From the NCBI GenBank assembly GCA_043228905.1, contig JBHGNT010000001.1, positions 2,666,001-2,730,000 on the forward strand: a stretch of DNA of 64,000 nucleotides. The letters are read 5' to 3'. This DNA is from Azolla caroliniana (lineage: Eukaryota; Polypodiophyta). The notes under the pieces were generated by a model. It was not told the origin of the DNA and did no database searches. It saw only the letters and a program-made list of their open reading frames with translations. A program made the translations under genes and the position numbers. Of this stretch, positions 1 to 13,100 are shown in pieces (the stretch's first letter is position 1; each line of letters opens with the position of its first letter).

Positions 1-892
1 CTCTAATTATGGTTTTAAATTTTGGAGGTATCTCAATAAATCTCAAAGAAGCCCAAGGTAGTTTTGTAGAATACCCTTCCTTCGATTAGGAACTCTCCCC
101 CCCCCCCCCCCCTTGACCATGTCAACAATCCAACCATGTGAAAATTTCCATACTTGTGATGCACCCAAAAAGGCTTGAATTTCACATGGTTACCACCAAG
201 TTATTGTAGTAAATGAATAGAGGTGGACCGATTATAAGCGACGTGTAAAGTTTTTGTTGTTTCCCCAATAAAATACACTTCTAACTCCTAATATTTCCTA
301 TTAGACATCAAGAGTTATTCATATTCCTTACGTATAACGATTATTCTATCATGGGCTCTAAATCATCATTTTGAGATGTTATATTTCACCCTTAGCAAAT
401 GTTTTGTAATAATGCGCATATCATCATGATGTTTGAATGTGACACTCTTTGCATTTGGTTCACATTGAGTATTGTTTCTCACCAACTTGATATTCTAGCT
501 CATGTTTCTCTTTCTTGATTGTGATATTGTATTTACCACTATTGCTCAATGGTTGAATTAAGGTTCCATCTTTTGTGCTTGGGTGAAACAATTCATAGTA
601 GGCAATCGAGAAATCATTTTGCATCATCATTTATTTTGACGTAAAATCCCTTTCTTTCATCTTACATGCTAACTAATTTTCTCCTAGTTAGGTAGCATTG
701 GGTTGTCCAACCAATCATAGACATTTATTATATAGGTAATGGATGGATGACATTGAAGAAGGCCACTTAAATTTTTGTAAGTTCAAAGAGCAAGATGGAC
801 ATGTGTTTCAAACCCAAGCACCTCATAACACAATCCACTTAGAGATTATCGAAGAAACATATCAAAGATAATGAATATTCACAAAAAATTAT
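1..892. other. Gene-free flank, no recognisable feature
   Basis: AT-rich sequence with no supportable reading frame. It contains a 16-base C homopolymer at 97-112. Its last part runs into the first copy of a direct repeat that also appears downstream of the PPR pseudogene. Confidence 0.6.
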
Positions 893-983
893 TATGGTAA
901 AGCGCTAATTATGCACTTAACTAAAATAAATAAATCGTCCAATTTTGAAACTAAAGCCTCTCATTTATAGAGTCTTGAAATTA
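893..983 (+). repeat. Direct repeat copy A flanking the PPR pseudogene
   Basis: About 90 bases resembling 3490-3580 in the same orientation, with scattered substitutions. Shared blocks include TAATT-TGCAC-TAA near the start and CTCTCATTTATA near the end. The two copies bracket the whole PPR-like stretch. The origin is unclear: remnants of an element's ends, or an old segmental duplication. Confidence 0.55.
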
Positions 984-984
984 T

Positions 985-3400
985 TAAAGTGGTACGATGC
1001 AATGCATTGTGACTACTTGTATCTTGAAACCATGTGGTGCCCTTGGGGAATCTCTACAGGTTAATGAATCCATGATGAGATCATTTGTAAATGTTTATTG
1101 CAAGACAATGTTATGCTTCAGGGAATGTTGCTTTCGTTGACATGTATGCCAAATGTAACGATTTGGATATGTAGGCTAAATGTGATAAACTATGAATAAC
1201 ACATAAAGTGCTCAAGGGGCTTCTGGTTCAAGATGTATGTGGTTTCTTGGAATGCATCCCAACATAGACCTAACTAGAAAGCATGGACTCCTTTTAAACA
1301 CAAGGCAAAATGACGGTGAGCATGGATATGATAAGGAGACACTCATGTGCTATGAGAAAATGTGAGTTGAAGGTGTGCCATTGGATGACATTACACTGGC
1401 TTGTATCTTAAAAGCTTGTGTTAGCAATGGAGACATTGCGGATGTTTCACGAACATATGTTGAAGTTATCCTCACGGGATTAGAAAAGGAGCTCCTTATC
1501 AGTGGTACTTTGGTAATTGATGTTTGTGCTAAATATAGCCTACTTGCAGAAACTCAACAACTGATTGGGGGGATGTTGAGAAGGTAATCTGTTGTGTTGA
1601 GAATATGTAACAAAAAGGTGTTTCTCAAGTCACTATACCATTACTTTGCAACGTGAAATCATATAATAGTATAGTATTCATCAAGCAAATGCATGCTGAG
1701 ATAATTAAGAAAGGATTCGACAAAGATCTTCTTATTGGTAGTACATTGGTTTATATGTATGTCCAAATTGGATGATTAAAGTAACACGTCAAGTTTTTGA
1801 CAACTTGCCAGTCAAAGATGCGATCCTATGGACTACATTAATAATTGGTTTGTAGAACACGAGCATGGCGAGGAAGCACTAAACCTCGTGAAGGATATGC
1901 AAACACATAATATCTTGCCAAATACATGTGTGCTTGTTTCTGGCTTGAAAGTTTGTGGTGATACTCGAGACATCAATCAATGTACTGTAATACATGCCGA
2001 GATTGCGAAGAAAGGGTTACATACTGAGACCTTAGTGTAATATCATTGTCAATACCTTAGTGGGTATGTATGCCAAATGTGGTTTCCTCTAAACAACACA
2101 ATAATTTTTTATGATCTTTCTATGAAATATGCAATTTCATGCAGTATAGTGACTATAGAACATGTGGAACATGGATATAGTGAGAGAGACAACACTCTCC
2201 TTTTTTTAGTAATGCATGCCAAATATGGAGAGTTTGTAAAATCTCAGAAAGTGCTTTGATAGGTTGCAATTTGAGTATAGTCTCTTGGACTACGCTTATT
2301 GCTGAATATGCTAAATAAGGTCAAGGCCACAAAGTTGGACTGTTTTAAACAGATTCAAAACGATGGCATTGCCCCAGATACTGTCACATACCCTAAATGC
2401 TTGTGGGACTCTTTGATTGATATGTACATCAAATGTAGTCTAATAATGGAATGTGATTGCATCTGGATATACTAACTATGGGCTCGAAAAGCGGCTGTTT
2501 TATGGCCTGGAACAAATGCAAGTAGAAGAAATTTGCTTGATTTGGCATAGAGTCTCTAACAAGAGAAGGGGGGTTTTACATGGTGATAATGCAAAAGAAG
2601 GATTTGAAAAAGATTTGTTTGTTGGTATAGTAAATGTGAACCAATAATTGAAGCCCGAGAGCCTTTTGATGGATTATTGTTGGTTGGAGATGTGGTACAA
2701 TGGACTGTCATGTTATTGGGCTATATTGAGCATGATAAGAATGAGGATGCTACACAACTCTATCTTCAAACGTTGGTGCAAGGCCTCTTACCTAATATGA
2801 TGACATTTTCTGGTATGTTGAAAGCATGTGGCAACATGGGAGATATACAGAAAGGGAACAACTTCCATGTTCAAATGTCCTTGTAATACATGGAGGTCAC
2901 ACAAACAAGTGCCTTATTGAGAAGTATGCTTGAAGCTTAACAAGTCTTTTCCATAAGACAAGCAAGAAGTATTTTTTAATGGTCTAGTTTAATTTCGAGA
3001 TATGCTCGAACGGAGAAACGGTGCATAAAACATTTAGCACATGTGTACAACGATTCTGATGTCCAAAGTATTATTTCAGCCATCTCTCATCAACATGGAG
3101 GCTGCAAATATCCATGAATCAAAAATGTTTTTAGGTCCCTTTCTCCTCAAGAATGGATGGATGAATTTATGGTTGGCATTAGCTTTGTTTTGGTGGTGTT
3201 GTTCTTCTCACTAAAACAACCATCAATTTTTGTATTGCTTATGATTTTATAATACCAGGGCGTATCTTTTGTTTGGGAAAAAATAAAAACATTTAACACA
3301 GTTATGGTTTCAAATATCGTCTCATGGAATGCGCTAAAAAGAGGCTATAGAGACTATGGATATGCCGAGGAAGGGTTGTATTAGCTTAGAACAGATTCAA
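985..3400 (+). pseudogene. Decayed pentatricopeptide repeat (PPR, PLS/PCMP type) gene
   Basis: Short frames on the plus strand spell successive PPR repeat signatures but are broken by many stops and frameshifts. Visible pieces are VDMYAKCNDL near 1140, VVSWNA near 1242, PLDDITLACILKAC from 1378, HAEIIKKGFDKDLLIGSTL near 1690-1750, EEALNLVKDMQTHNILPNT near 1873, a WTVMLLGYIEHDKNEDATQL unit near 2700 followed by PNMMTFSGMLKACGNMGDIQ, and VSNIVSWNAL at about 3310. This repeat grammar (LKAC..GD...G...H....G, VDMYAKC, VSWN) is typical of the plant PLS subfamily, whose intact members are organelle-targeted RNA-binding proteins used in editing and splicing. No intact unit longer than about 70 codons remains and no E or DYW tail was seen, so it is almost certainly non-functional. 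Ends are approximate. Confidence 0.85.
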
Positions 3401-3489
3401 CACAATATATGTATATATTTTCCTTTAATTTTAATATACCAATGGAGGATATTTTTATGGGAAAAAAAAAAGTGGTACGATGCGATAAA

Positions 3490-3580
3490 TATGGCAAAGA
3501 GTTAATTTTGCACCTAATTAAAAAACATAAACTAAACTTGAAACTAGATCCTCTCATTTATATAACCTTGGAATTAATAA
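3490..3580 (+). repeat. Direct repeat copy B flanking the PPR pseudogene
   Basis: Diverged match in the same orientation to 893-983. The short word GTGGTACGATGC occurs next to both copies, after copy A and before copy B, so the boundaries of the duplicated segment are rearranged relative to each other. Confidence 0.55.
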
Positions 3581-4531
3581 TGGTGTACACTATGATCAAT
3601 TTTGTTTGCAGATATAGGTGTAAATATCATGGTGATCCCCATATGAAAATTGTATATATTTACAAGGGACTAGAGGTCAATGTATAGCCCCCATGCGTGA
3701 ACTTGCATAATAATATATGACAATATGTGATTGGATGACTACATCACATTCCAATGATTGAGTTGCATGATTTAGTTGAGAATTAGAGAGTTTTTTCTAG
3801 TTTTGGGTGAGCTTATTAAAACGATATGTTCTTTAATGACAACATGCAATTCTTTTTCGTATATTCCCTTAGCACCTTGTGCCTGACTATCACCTTTGTC
3901 ACACTAGTCGTGGTCATTCATTGTATAGCTGTTGTCATTATCCATATCGAGGTCTTTGCCCCTGTTGTCATTATAATTGTCAATGTATTGTAGACATCAT
4001 CATTGCGGTGGTGGTGTTGATTGTCGTCTTTAATTCACTTGTATATATATCAGTCCAATCACCATGATATAACACGTACGAAGACAATTGGTTGCAACTT
4101 CTCACATCCATGCAATGTGTTTTCATACATTTGTGGTGCATTTGAGTTTCGGAAACTAATTGTTATGTTTTTACCAATGAACTTATGAAATCCAATCATA
4201 CAATGAGATCCCTTGATGTCCCGGTTTACGGTGCCTATAATTGTAGTGTTTAGGAAAAAACTAGACACGCACATACAATGAAACATATAATATATGTAAC
4301 TACATGTATGATAACGCACTTAGGAATTATTGTTATTGTAAAGAGTATAAGCTCAACATCCCCATTTATGTGCTACATTTAATGTACAATAAATTCAAGT
4401 ACTAAGATGAAGAATATTTGACACACAATATTGCGTGTCTACCGTAAGTGCAACATTGGCATGATAATTCTTCCTCCTTGTTTTCCATTCACGTCACATA
4501 CTTGCACGTGATTTTAAGTGTTGTTAAGCAC
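3581..4531. other. Gene-free interval before the solo LTR
   Basis: AT-rich sequence with a low-complexity stretch of CATT/GTCATT-like words around 3890-4030. No coding frame, RNA gene or element could be supported. Confidence 0.5.
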
Positions 4532-4980
4532 CTATTTGTTGGGAAACATGTCCCACCGGATGGGAAGAACAAGAATCGAATCGGATGGCGTCGATGAGTA
4601 ATTCGGTCGAGGCCGAAAACCGAAATTGAAAATCAAATAATCGAATTTATGACCGATTCGGGAGACTATATTTGTAAAAAGTCTAAATGTGCCCCATGTG
4701 GGCTATATATGTAAATAGTTAGAAAGTTGTATAAGTATAAATACAACTAGGGCAAACTTTATTGAGATAATTGTATAATAGTGTTTCGTTTCTTGGGGTT
4801 GTAGAACCCCATGGTTTTTCCCTTTCGGGTTTTCCACGTAAAACATCTAATGTCTCTGTGCTCTCTCATTTCGTGTATTTTTTGTTTTCTATTTTGCCTG
4901 TGCACTATCAAACTCAATTCTTTGCGCCCGAACATACGTACGAGAAACCGCTTGTGGTAAGTTCCGATCCCAACGCTATT
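4532..4980 (+). mobile_element. Solo LTR, probably Ty1/copia, with 5-bp TSD
   Basis: The element body is 4537-4975 (439 bp). It starts TGTTGGGA and ends TCCCAACG, a short inverted terminal repeat of the kind seen at LTR ends, with the canonical final CA changed to CG. It is flanked on both sides by CTATT (4532-4536 and 4976-4980), a 5-bp target-site duplication. Inside lies a TATA box (TATAAATA, 4736-4743). Further on is a stretch around 4800-4845 with the words CCCTTTCGGGTTTTCCACG and TAAA, which I recognise from the R/U5 part of plant copia LTRs. No gag-pol sequence, primer-binding site or second LTR follows, so this is best read as a solo LTR left by recombination between two LTRs. Superfamily is an inference; the TSD and termini are seen directly. 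Confidence 0.85.
4736..4743 (+). promoter_or_regulatory. TATA box inside the solo LTR
   Basis: TATAAATA preceded by ATAAG, placed 200 bases into the LTR, where the U3 promoter of a copia-type LTR is expected. It is the likely old retrotransposon promoter. Nothing coding follows it. Confidence 0.5.
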
Positions 4981-7012
4981 TGTGTATGTTGGGGTTAGAT
5001 AATGTGCAAGTATCGAAGTTCTAAGTTGGAACTGTTATTAATATCTTATGTCACAACCTTTTTGGTGACCACTGCCAACAATGGTTTGTCAACATAAGAT
5101 GATGTGGTAGAGAGACCAAGCTAAGAACACCACTTAAATGCAATTATAAAATGATATCGAAAAGACCAACTTGTTTTTTTGCTTAACCTGAAACGCCTAT
5201 ATTTTGTGAATGACAAACATAAATTGTCATGGGTGAATCAAAGTACAAAACTGAAATTATCTACAATCATGGGACAAAGAAACAATAATGATCGTGATCA
5301 AAAGAAAATATCTATCTTCTTGTATTCTAGACACTAATGCATGTCATGGTATAAAATGGACCCATTGGATAATATCTAGTGGGTGTAATGGAAAGTTTTA
5401 TTTCCATTTTCCATCATAATCACACCTTTTGATAACAAGAAGTATCTTTATCAAATGTACATTCGGTTCCTAATGTCAAAAGGATGCAAATTGTGTTTAT
5501 CAATAAGATTGACATGCAAATTCAGTTCCTAACCAATGTGATTGACCTAAAAATATCTAAGATGCATACTAATTATCGACTAAAGGTAAAACATGTTAAT
5601 GTGCCAACAAGTTTGAAAATTACAATTCTAATATTGTTGACATGGCAAGCGCTAATATATTCCTAAGATTAACATAATTTGTTTGGTGGATGAGATGTAT
5701 CATTTGTAAGCAAGTTCAACATCTACGGATGACAATGAGTGTCTACAATTTGACATTTTATTGTTGTTGGGCAATATGAAAACAAATCTAAGGCAATGTT
5801 CCTCTCCGAGTTCTTTCTCAAAGATTTCTAGGAGTAATGTGATATGACCTTTTCGTTGATTATTTTGTTCTTTACACTTTTCAAGCCATCAACATTCCAA
5901 TATGTGATTTAACATTACACGGTTAAAGAAACTTGAATCTCGTTGACATTGGTGAGATCTTGCTCATCCCTTAAAAAATCGATGCCCAACCATTACATTA
6001 CGAAGGATAACCTTGTACGTGAAAACATGTTAAGCGGAAAAATTCAAATCTTGTTGTTTGTGTAGCGTTGAAAGCCATGTTACGAGGCCTTTCCAAAACA
6101 AGGAAGAGGCACAAAAGGTGTTGAATTTTCAATGGCAATGATATGTAATAAGAAGGCAACTGAAGGTGTCCGATCCTCTATGGGTTCTTGAATCAACAGA
6201 CCAAATGGGAGGACATATGCTTTGTAGGCCTTTAGCAAGCAAATGGGCGGATAGTCAGATTGGGCGATCAAAGAAACCGGGAGGAGAAAAACTTAGATAA
6301 TTTGAATCCCCTTTTTTTTTCTCAATAAAGGTTTTACCCTAACGTGAGAATGGAAGTACAAATATAAGATTTGATGGGCACATATGTATGCATATGTACA
6401 TTTGCATATTCCATGCCATTAATTCATGATGGATTTATTTGATCATGGGTGTTAAAATCAATGAAATAACTGTAGTGGGTCAGGTTGAAATTAGGGTTTT
6501 GGGCGGTAGAGATGCAAGAAGACAGACAGACAGAAAGAAGAGTTGATTAAAGAAGTGTTTGATTCAAGGAAAGAAATCAAGGCCCTAAAGGTTATACAAA
6601 AGGTCCTACTGCGTTTCTTTCTCTCTTCTTCTTGCACTATACACACACATATATATTTGCATTTTGTTTTCAATGTTATTTCTTGTTCATCCTCCATCAG
6701 ATCTGTATATAATTTCATTCTGTTATTTATTGCTTTATATTGGGTTTGATTTCACAAGGCTTGTATGACTTATCACATGCATACAAATATCAGTTACTTC
6801 CTTCTTTGAAATAGAGAGACCAAGAAAAGAAAGTATAGCTTCTCTAATTCCTTTTATTTTGTTTCTTTTTTGATGCATTGCTTCTTATAAACGTACTTCA
6901 TTAAATGTGGATTTAATTTTTATTTTCCAATTCAGTGGAAAACCTAACGACACTGAACCCAAAAGTAAAATGTACACCTTTCAGGATTTGTTTCATTCTT
7001 CCTGACAAAGCT
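4981..7012. other. Intergenic region and probable 5' flank of the PHD-GNAT gene
   Basis: No protein-coding frame supported. The stretch around 6490-6600 (CAGACAGACAGA run, then AAAG followed by GTTATA) could be a noncoding first exon of the gene that starts at 7138, with an intron up to about 7000, but no splice evidence decides this. Confidence 0.4.
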
Positions 7013-7124
7013 GATTCTGAAAGATGAAAGGCAATATTTTATGAGGAAATGTTAGGGCCGAGTTACTCGATGCTGAAAGATGAAAGTCAATGTTTTGATA
7101 AGAAAATGTTAGGGCGAAGTTACT
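7013..7124 (+). repeat. 56-bp tandem duplication in the 5' leader
   Basis: Two adjacent copies with a 56-bp period, each carrying GAAAGATGAAAG then GAAATGTTAGGGC or AAAATGTTAGGGC and ending in GTTACT. The second copy ends 14 bases before the ATG of the PHD-GNAT gene, so it lies in or next to the 5' UTR. Both copies contain out-of-frame ATG triplets. Confidence 0.75.
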
Positions 7125-7137
7125 GATACATCGTTTA

Positions 7138-10100
7138 ATGATGAATGTGGAAAACAATGATGGAGTTTTTGAGCAAGTTTTTGGATGGTGCAATTATGAG
7201 AAAGCAGCTTCACCGTATACAAACATGAAAAGAAAGGTTGGAGGGGAAGAGAATCTTATGGTATTTATACTTCAAAAGCAGGAGCTAGCTTTGATGAGTG
7301 AAGATTCTGTCAGTTATGGGCCAACCTCATTGGAAAGGTTTGCTCTAATAACGTTGAACTACAATGTCTTATTATCCGAACATGGTGGCTACTTAGTTGA
7401 AGTCAGGACAATGGATTCACAAGAGGTTTGTCATGATGAAAAAATGGGTGTCTTTACTCCTTTTCAAGAGAGGTGTGAGGATTCAGAAAAGGTTTGTCGA
7501 GATGAATTGGGTATCTTTTATCCGTTTCCAAATTGGTGTGAAGATTTGCAAGAGGTTTGTCAATGTGAAGCAATGAATATTGTTACTCCTTTTGAACAAA
7601 GGTGCCAATATTTACCAGGGATTTGCGAAAATGAAGCAATGGGTGTCATTGGTAATGTTGAACAGGGGTGGTGCAAAAATTCACAGGAGGCTTGGCAAGA
7701 TGAAGAAATAGGTATCATTCCTCCTTGCCGATGTGTTGCAATGGGTCTCATCTCTCTGTTTAAGGAGAGATGTGAAGATTCACAAGACGCTCGTCGAGAA
7801 GGTGACATGAGCCAAATTTTTAATCTTGAAGAAAGAGGTCCAGGTTTTCGAGAGGTCTGTGGAGATGAAGAAAATGTTCTCGTTACTCTTAAAGAAAGAT
7901 GCAAAAATGTTTGTCAAGGTAGTTTTAATAAGTCTGTTGAAGAGATCAGCTTTGCTTCTAGTTGCTGTAGGGATTGTCCCAAGAGACTTGAGTGTGGAAC
8001 CAGAAACTTCATTGAAGTTGAAGAGAAGGATGCTGATAAAGATAAGGAGGGACGAGACCGCCAAAATGAGCAGAGTAATGCAAATAAGCATGCTAAAAAG
8101 GAGAGGGCTGAAGCCATTGGAAACAAAGGAGATGTTAATGCAGCTGGTGAAACTGACAATGTTGGTGAAGAAAATAGGGATAAAGAGGGTGGAGAAGGAG
8201 ATGAAGATAAAGACAAAGAAGGAGAAGATAAGCTTGATGGTGATGAAGAGGAAGGAGAGGAAGAGGGAGAAGAAGAAGAAGACGGAGAGGGAGAGGGAGA
8301 GGAGAAGAAGGGCGAAGAAGAGGGTATTAGCGACATGCATTCTGCAGTTTGTGCTTCTTCAGTTCCATCATTGGAACACATTCAAGATTCTAGAAGGTTT
8401 TTGACATATGACATGTTTTATGATGAAGAGTTCTCAAATAGTGAGCTCGCTATCTCTTGCTCCTATCAGTACTCACGGAGATATTCAAGGAGACGTCGAG
8501 ATGTTAATCAAGAAGCAGATTCTGGTTGTAAGATGCAAATCACTGACAAAGGCATTTCTAATTCTCACATTCAGTCAACTGTTATTGATCTACATGGACA
8601 AACTTCATCTGATACATCTAAAGATTGTCAGACTGATGCAAGTGTCCATTGTAACAAGGGTCAAACTTCATATTGTGGAAGCCCTTGTCGTCATTCTATT
8701 ACAGATGAAAGCTTTCAAGCATCACTGGAACTATCTAGAAGACCTTCTAGTGACGTAAATGCATCCCATAATGACATGCTAAAGCTTTATGATAGTCCGT
8801 CCTATCAAACATCGTCAGATGCGTCTAAGGACTTTTCTTGTGTCTCACCAAAGCACCCCACTCAACCTAGTGGAATAAAGTTAAAAATCAAGCTTCCAAG
8901 GGAAGAAATGTTGCAAATAAACAATGTAAATGATGGGACAAATGAGGAAGTCATAAGTAACCATAATGAAGAGAAAACCATGAAACAGTTACCTACCACT
9001 GCGAAGGCACTCTTGTCATCTGGTTTACTTGAAGGATCCCGTGTATACTATCAATATAGAGGAAATGAAGTAAGCTTTTATGACCAGAAATGAATACATC
9101 AATTTCTTGTTATGTTCAGGTTATGTAATGATGGTTATGAAATACCATTTGAATTAGATTTTTCTCACTGGAGTAGTCAAAGGAGGAGGGATTTTATGCA
9201 ATTGTAAAATATGTGGAGGAAGAAATGTACGTGTTTACGTCAATGACTTACCTTCTTCTACCATGACTTTAGGCTTATTGACATTCTTTATTTGTTTTTC
9301 TTCTTTTCTCGTAAAGATTGTGAATGTCTCGAGCTTCGAGAGGCATGCGGGGAGTAATGCACGACATCCTAGTGACTACATTTTTCTTGAAAATGGGAAG
9401 TCACTTCAGGACGTTCTAAGAAATGGTAGGAACAATAACCAAGGAAACTGCATTGGTAAAGTTCGTAAAGCTTGTTATGATACTGAAGGAGATACTAATA
9501 GTAGGCGCCAAAGAACTACTGTTTCAGCTTTTCGCAAGAAAAGCCCCTCTTCCAATGCAGGTAATTTAGATCAAATGTCCTCTAGATTCTATAATTTATT
9601 TAATTGACTCGTAATTGGGCAATAAGTCCATTTGTCTCTGTTGGCTTGAGGACTATCTTTCAGGCCCTCTAAACTTGAAGAATGAGGCTGATTCAAAAAT
9701 GATTGTCCATACACCACAAAATTCACAAGCTAGGTAACATCGCAGGATTTGAAGCTGTTTTTCCATCAGATTCTTGAGATATCAATTTTATTACTAGCAT
9801 TGGAAGCTGTGTTTTCATTAGATTCGCAAACTAGCTGTTTGACTAACCCTGCCATATTACCTTTTTAAGTTAGTCTTCTCTAGTTTAGTAATACAAATAG
9901 AAAATGATCCACATTTTTAGTAGCACTTCCGGATCTTCTAATCAGAGAATGGTTTCAGGGATGGAAGTCGGCACAAAATGCTGTTTTTACCCGGGGGATT
10001 GTCAGATGGAACCGAGGTCTCTTACTACGTTAAAGGACAGGTCCAAGCTGCTATCTGAGTTTCTCTTATACAAGATATTTTAATAACTTTGAATGCTTTT

Positions 10101-13100
10101 GATGGCGTGTGAAGTCTTCTGAAGGCTAGTTTTTTTTGTAGTGTTATTTGACTGGCATAAAAATGGGACATGGGATCTGTTGTGGCTGTTGTAATGAAGT
10201 GGTGAGATCTATAAATTGTCAGTTGTTGGCTACGGATGAATTCTAAATCCACATGTTTATTTTTTAACACTTTTGTAATGCCTTTTCAGATAAGTTGCTC
10301 ACAATTTGAAGCTCATGCTGGATGGGCTTCTCGTCGGAATGCGTAAGCCATCATGCCTTGTTTGCTGGGTAATTTACTTGGGTATAATCTATTAATTATG
10401 CCATTATGATATCAGATACATCAGCATGTTCCTCTCCAATGGACAATCTCTGCACGAATATGCACTAACTCTTTCAGCTAAGGATCAAAACGCAAGAGAC
10501 ATTAATGCTTCAAGAGATAGGAATGATTATTGTGCTGAATGTGGTGACAGTGGAGTTCTCATTGGTTGTAATACATGCCCCAGGGCTTACCATGCAGGTA
10601 AATAATGCCTATATGATTTTGCTTGGACCTGGTTATAATCAATTCAATTTGGAGTTTCTCTGAGCGGTTGTCCACCAGTCATTCATAAATGCGATTGAAT
10701 ATTTTTTTCTGAATGAAAAGATATAAATATAAATGAGAGAAGAACATCTATGTTCAAAATTTTGAAAGAATGAATAAATTGCCGAGGAAATCAACATGTT
10801 TTTTACTGAAACTAGTTTACGTGACAACTATAGGCCAACTTCCCTTTGGAATAATGTCTTTAGATATAGCATGAAACCGAGTTGACTTACACCTTTCTTG
10901 ATTCAATGTGAATTTTAACAAGCTGCTTAGCTGAGCAACTACTTAAATCTGTTGCCCAAATTGTGACATAGAAGTGTCTTGAAATTCTTCCCCAGTCATA
11001 TTTAATGCTAGTTTGGAATATGGAGTTTGTCGCAGCTAGACAAGCTAGAAATCTTGGTTATTGATCATATCTTCCTTGTACTATATGTTCTGGACCATCT
11101 GAGGTTACATATGAACAGGAGCTGAGAGTATGTGATATTTAAGTCAGGGTTCAGAAAACATGATAAGGGATTAATCCTATTTTTTCTTCACCATTGTATA
11201 TTATGGAACTGGTATGATCAGATCCAGTTGGGACATAGTTTCTGTCTTCACTGTTTTTCATCTAAGCAGCTATATATCTGATTAAGAACTATTTGATAAG
11301 ATTATTCTTGTACAATAGAAAAAGCTAGCAAATTTGTCCTGAGGATGCTGCTTCTGATTTGTGAGAATGATGTATAGGATCATCTATTTGTATGTACAGT
11401 TATTAGCTCTAGCACATTGGAGAGTGTGTAGATTTCAATTATATCGAGAATAAGCATATGCTTGCTTTTATGATTTATACTTTGGTGCTTCTATTACATG
11501 CTAAGGATATGGTCATAGATTATGAGTCCTTTGCATAACACAGGTGCCGAGATTCCTTTCTCTGCTGCCACATTTTGGTAATATATATGCTAGAGATTTA
11601 GAGTGTATACAAAGTTTTAGCCTAAGAACTTTTAGGACAGACATTACGCAATCATTATTTTCTCAGCCATCTTTTGTGGTTTAATATTATTGAATTCATG
11701 CACATTGCATCCAAGGAATAAAGGTAGAATTTTTATTATGTTCATATTGTTTTTCCATTTCCATCTCAATCTACAGGTTGCATTTACATTTTATAAATGT
11801 TATATTTTAGTGTTTTTCATTGATATTGGATTTTAGGATTCTGCTCATTTCTTCCTTTTCTTTTATCTACATATATGTCATCCTTTAAGTACTGTGCTTT
11901 TTTTATGTTGAATCTTTTAATTTATAAATATCGTCCTGCTGTTTTCTGTTTCTCTTTGGTAACCATGTCGTGCAATGCATTTGGATGCTTATTGAACTAG
12001 TTCATTAATACTCATTCTTTGTGATATTTGGCATCTAAAATGGACTAAATTGCATTCCACTTGTTAATCTTATTATAGATATTGATGAATCCTACAACAG
12101 GAACAGACTTCTGATAAGATAATTTAAAAAAATATCATTAGTGGGCATGGATACTGAAATCTGCAATCTGGATGCTAATACCGTGGATGGTCCTTTCTTT
12201 TCTGTGTAGTTATGGTTCTTTATATGCCATATATGAATGAAATTGTAATCTGTTTTTTCTCCTTTAATTTTTGCAGAATGTGCTGGTATTTCAAGCATTC
12301 CTGGAGATGTCTTGTGCTGCTCCATATGTGAAAGTGAGAGAAATCAGACATCAAAGGTTATAAGAGGCTGTGGGAGATCCATTAGCTTGTCGATTAGAGA
12401 GAAGTTATCACTGCGATGTCAACGTGTTGTCAAGGCATCACAAAACACTTTAGGGGGCTGTGTATTCTGCAAGTAAAGTGCCCCTCTATCTGAATTCAAA
12501 TTTTCGATGACATGCATTCTCTATTTGGTGATGTAGTATGTGCAAAATTTAAATGGAACTTTGAAAAATTGCATAACATGATTATTTGGTATTTTATTGG
12601 TGTACCTTTTTGTGTATATGTGTGCATATTATTATCATGTACGCCTTGTATATGTTATATGGAAATATCTTACTTCTTGGAGAAAGTGATAAACTCAGTA
12701 TGATAGATCACATACCTAATAGCATTTGTGGATGTTGATATCTGAACTTCACCTCTCTTTGGACATTGATGAGGCGAGTAAGATATGGCATAGCATCATA
12801 ATTCAAGAAGTTTTCCAAATTCAAAACAAAACCAATGGAAATATCTTACTTCTTGGAGAAAGTGATAAAATCAGTATGATAGATCACATACCTAATAGCA
12901 TTTGTGGATGCTGATATCTGAACTTCACCTCTCTTTGGACATTGATGAGGCGAGTAAGATATGACATAGCATCATAATTCGAGAAGTTTTCCAAATTCAA
13001 AACAAAACCAATGGAAATATCTTACTTCTTGGAGAAAGTTATAAAATCAGTATGATAGATCACATACCTAATAACATTTGTGGATGTTGATATCCATATG

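Noticed and set aside
7780-8404. Long frames on the minus strand and in a second plus frame opposite the acidic part of the PHD-GNAT exon
   Set aside because: They mirror the GAA/GAG-rich acidic codons; low-complexity shadows of the real frame.
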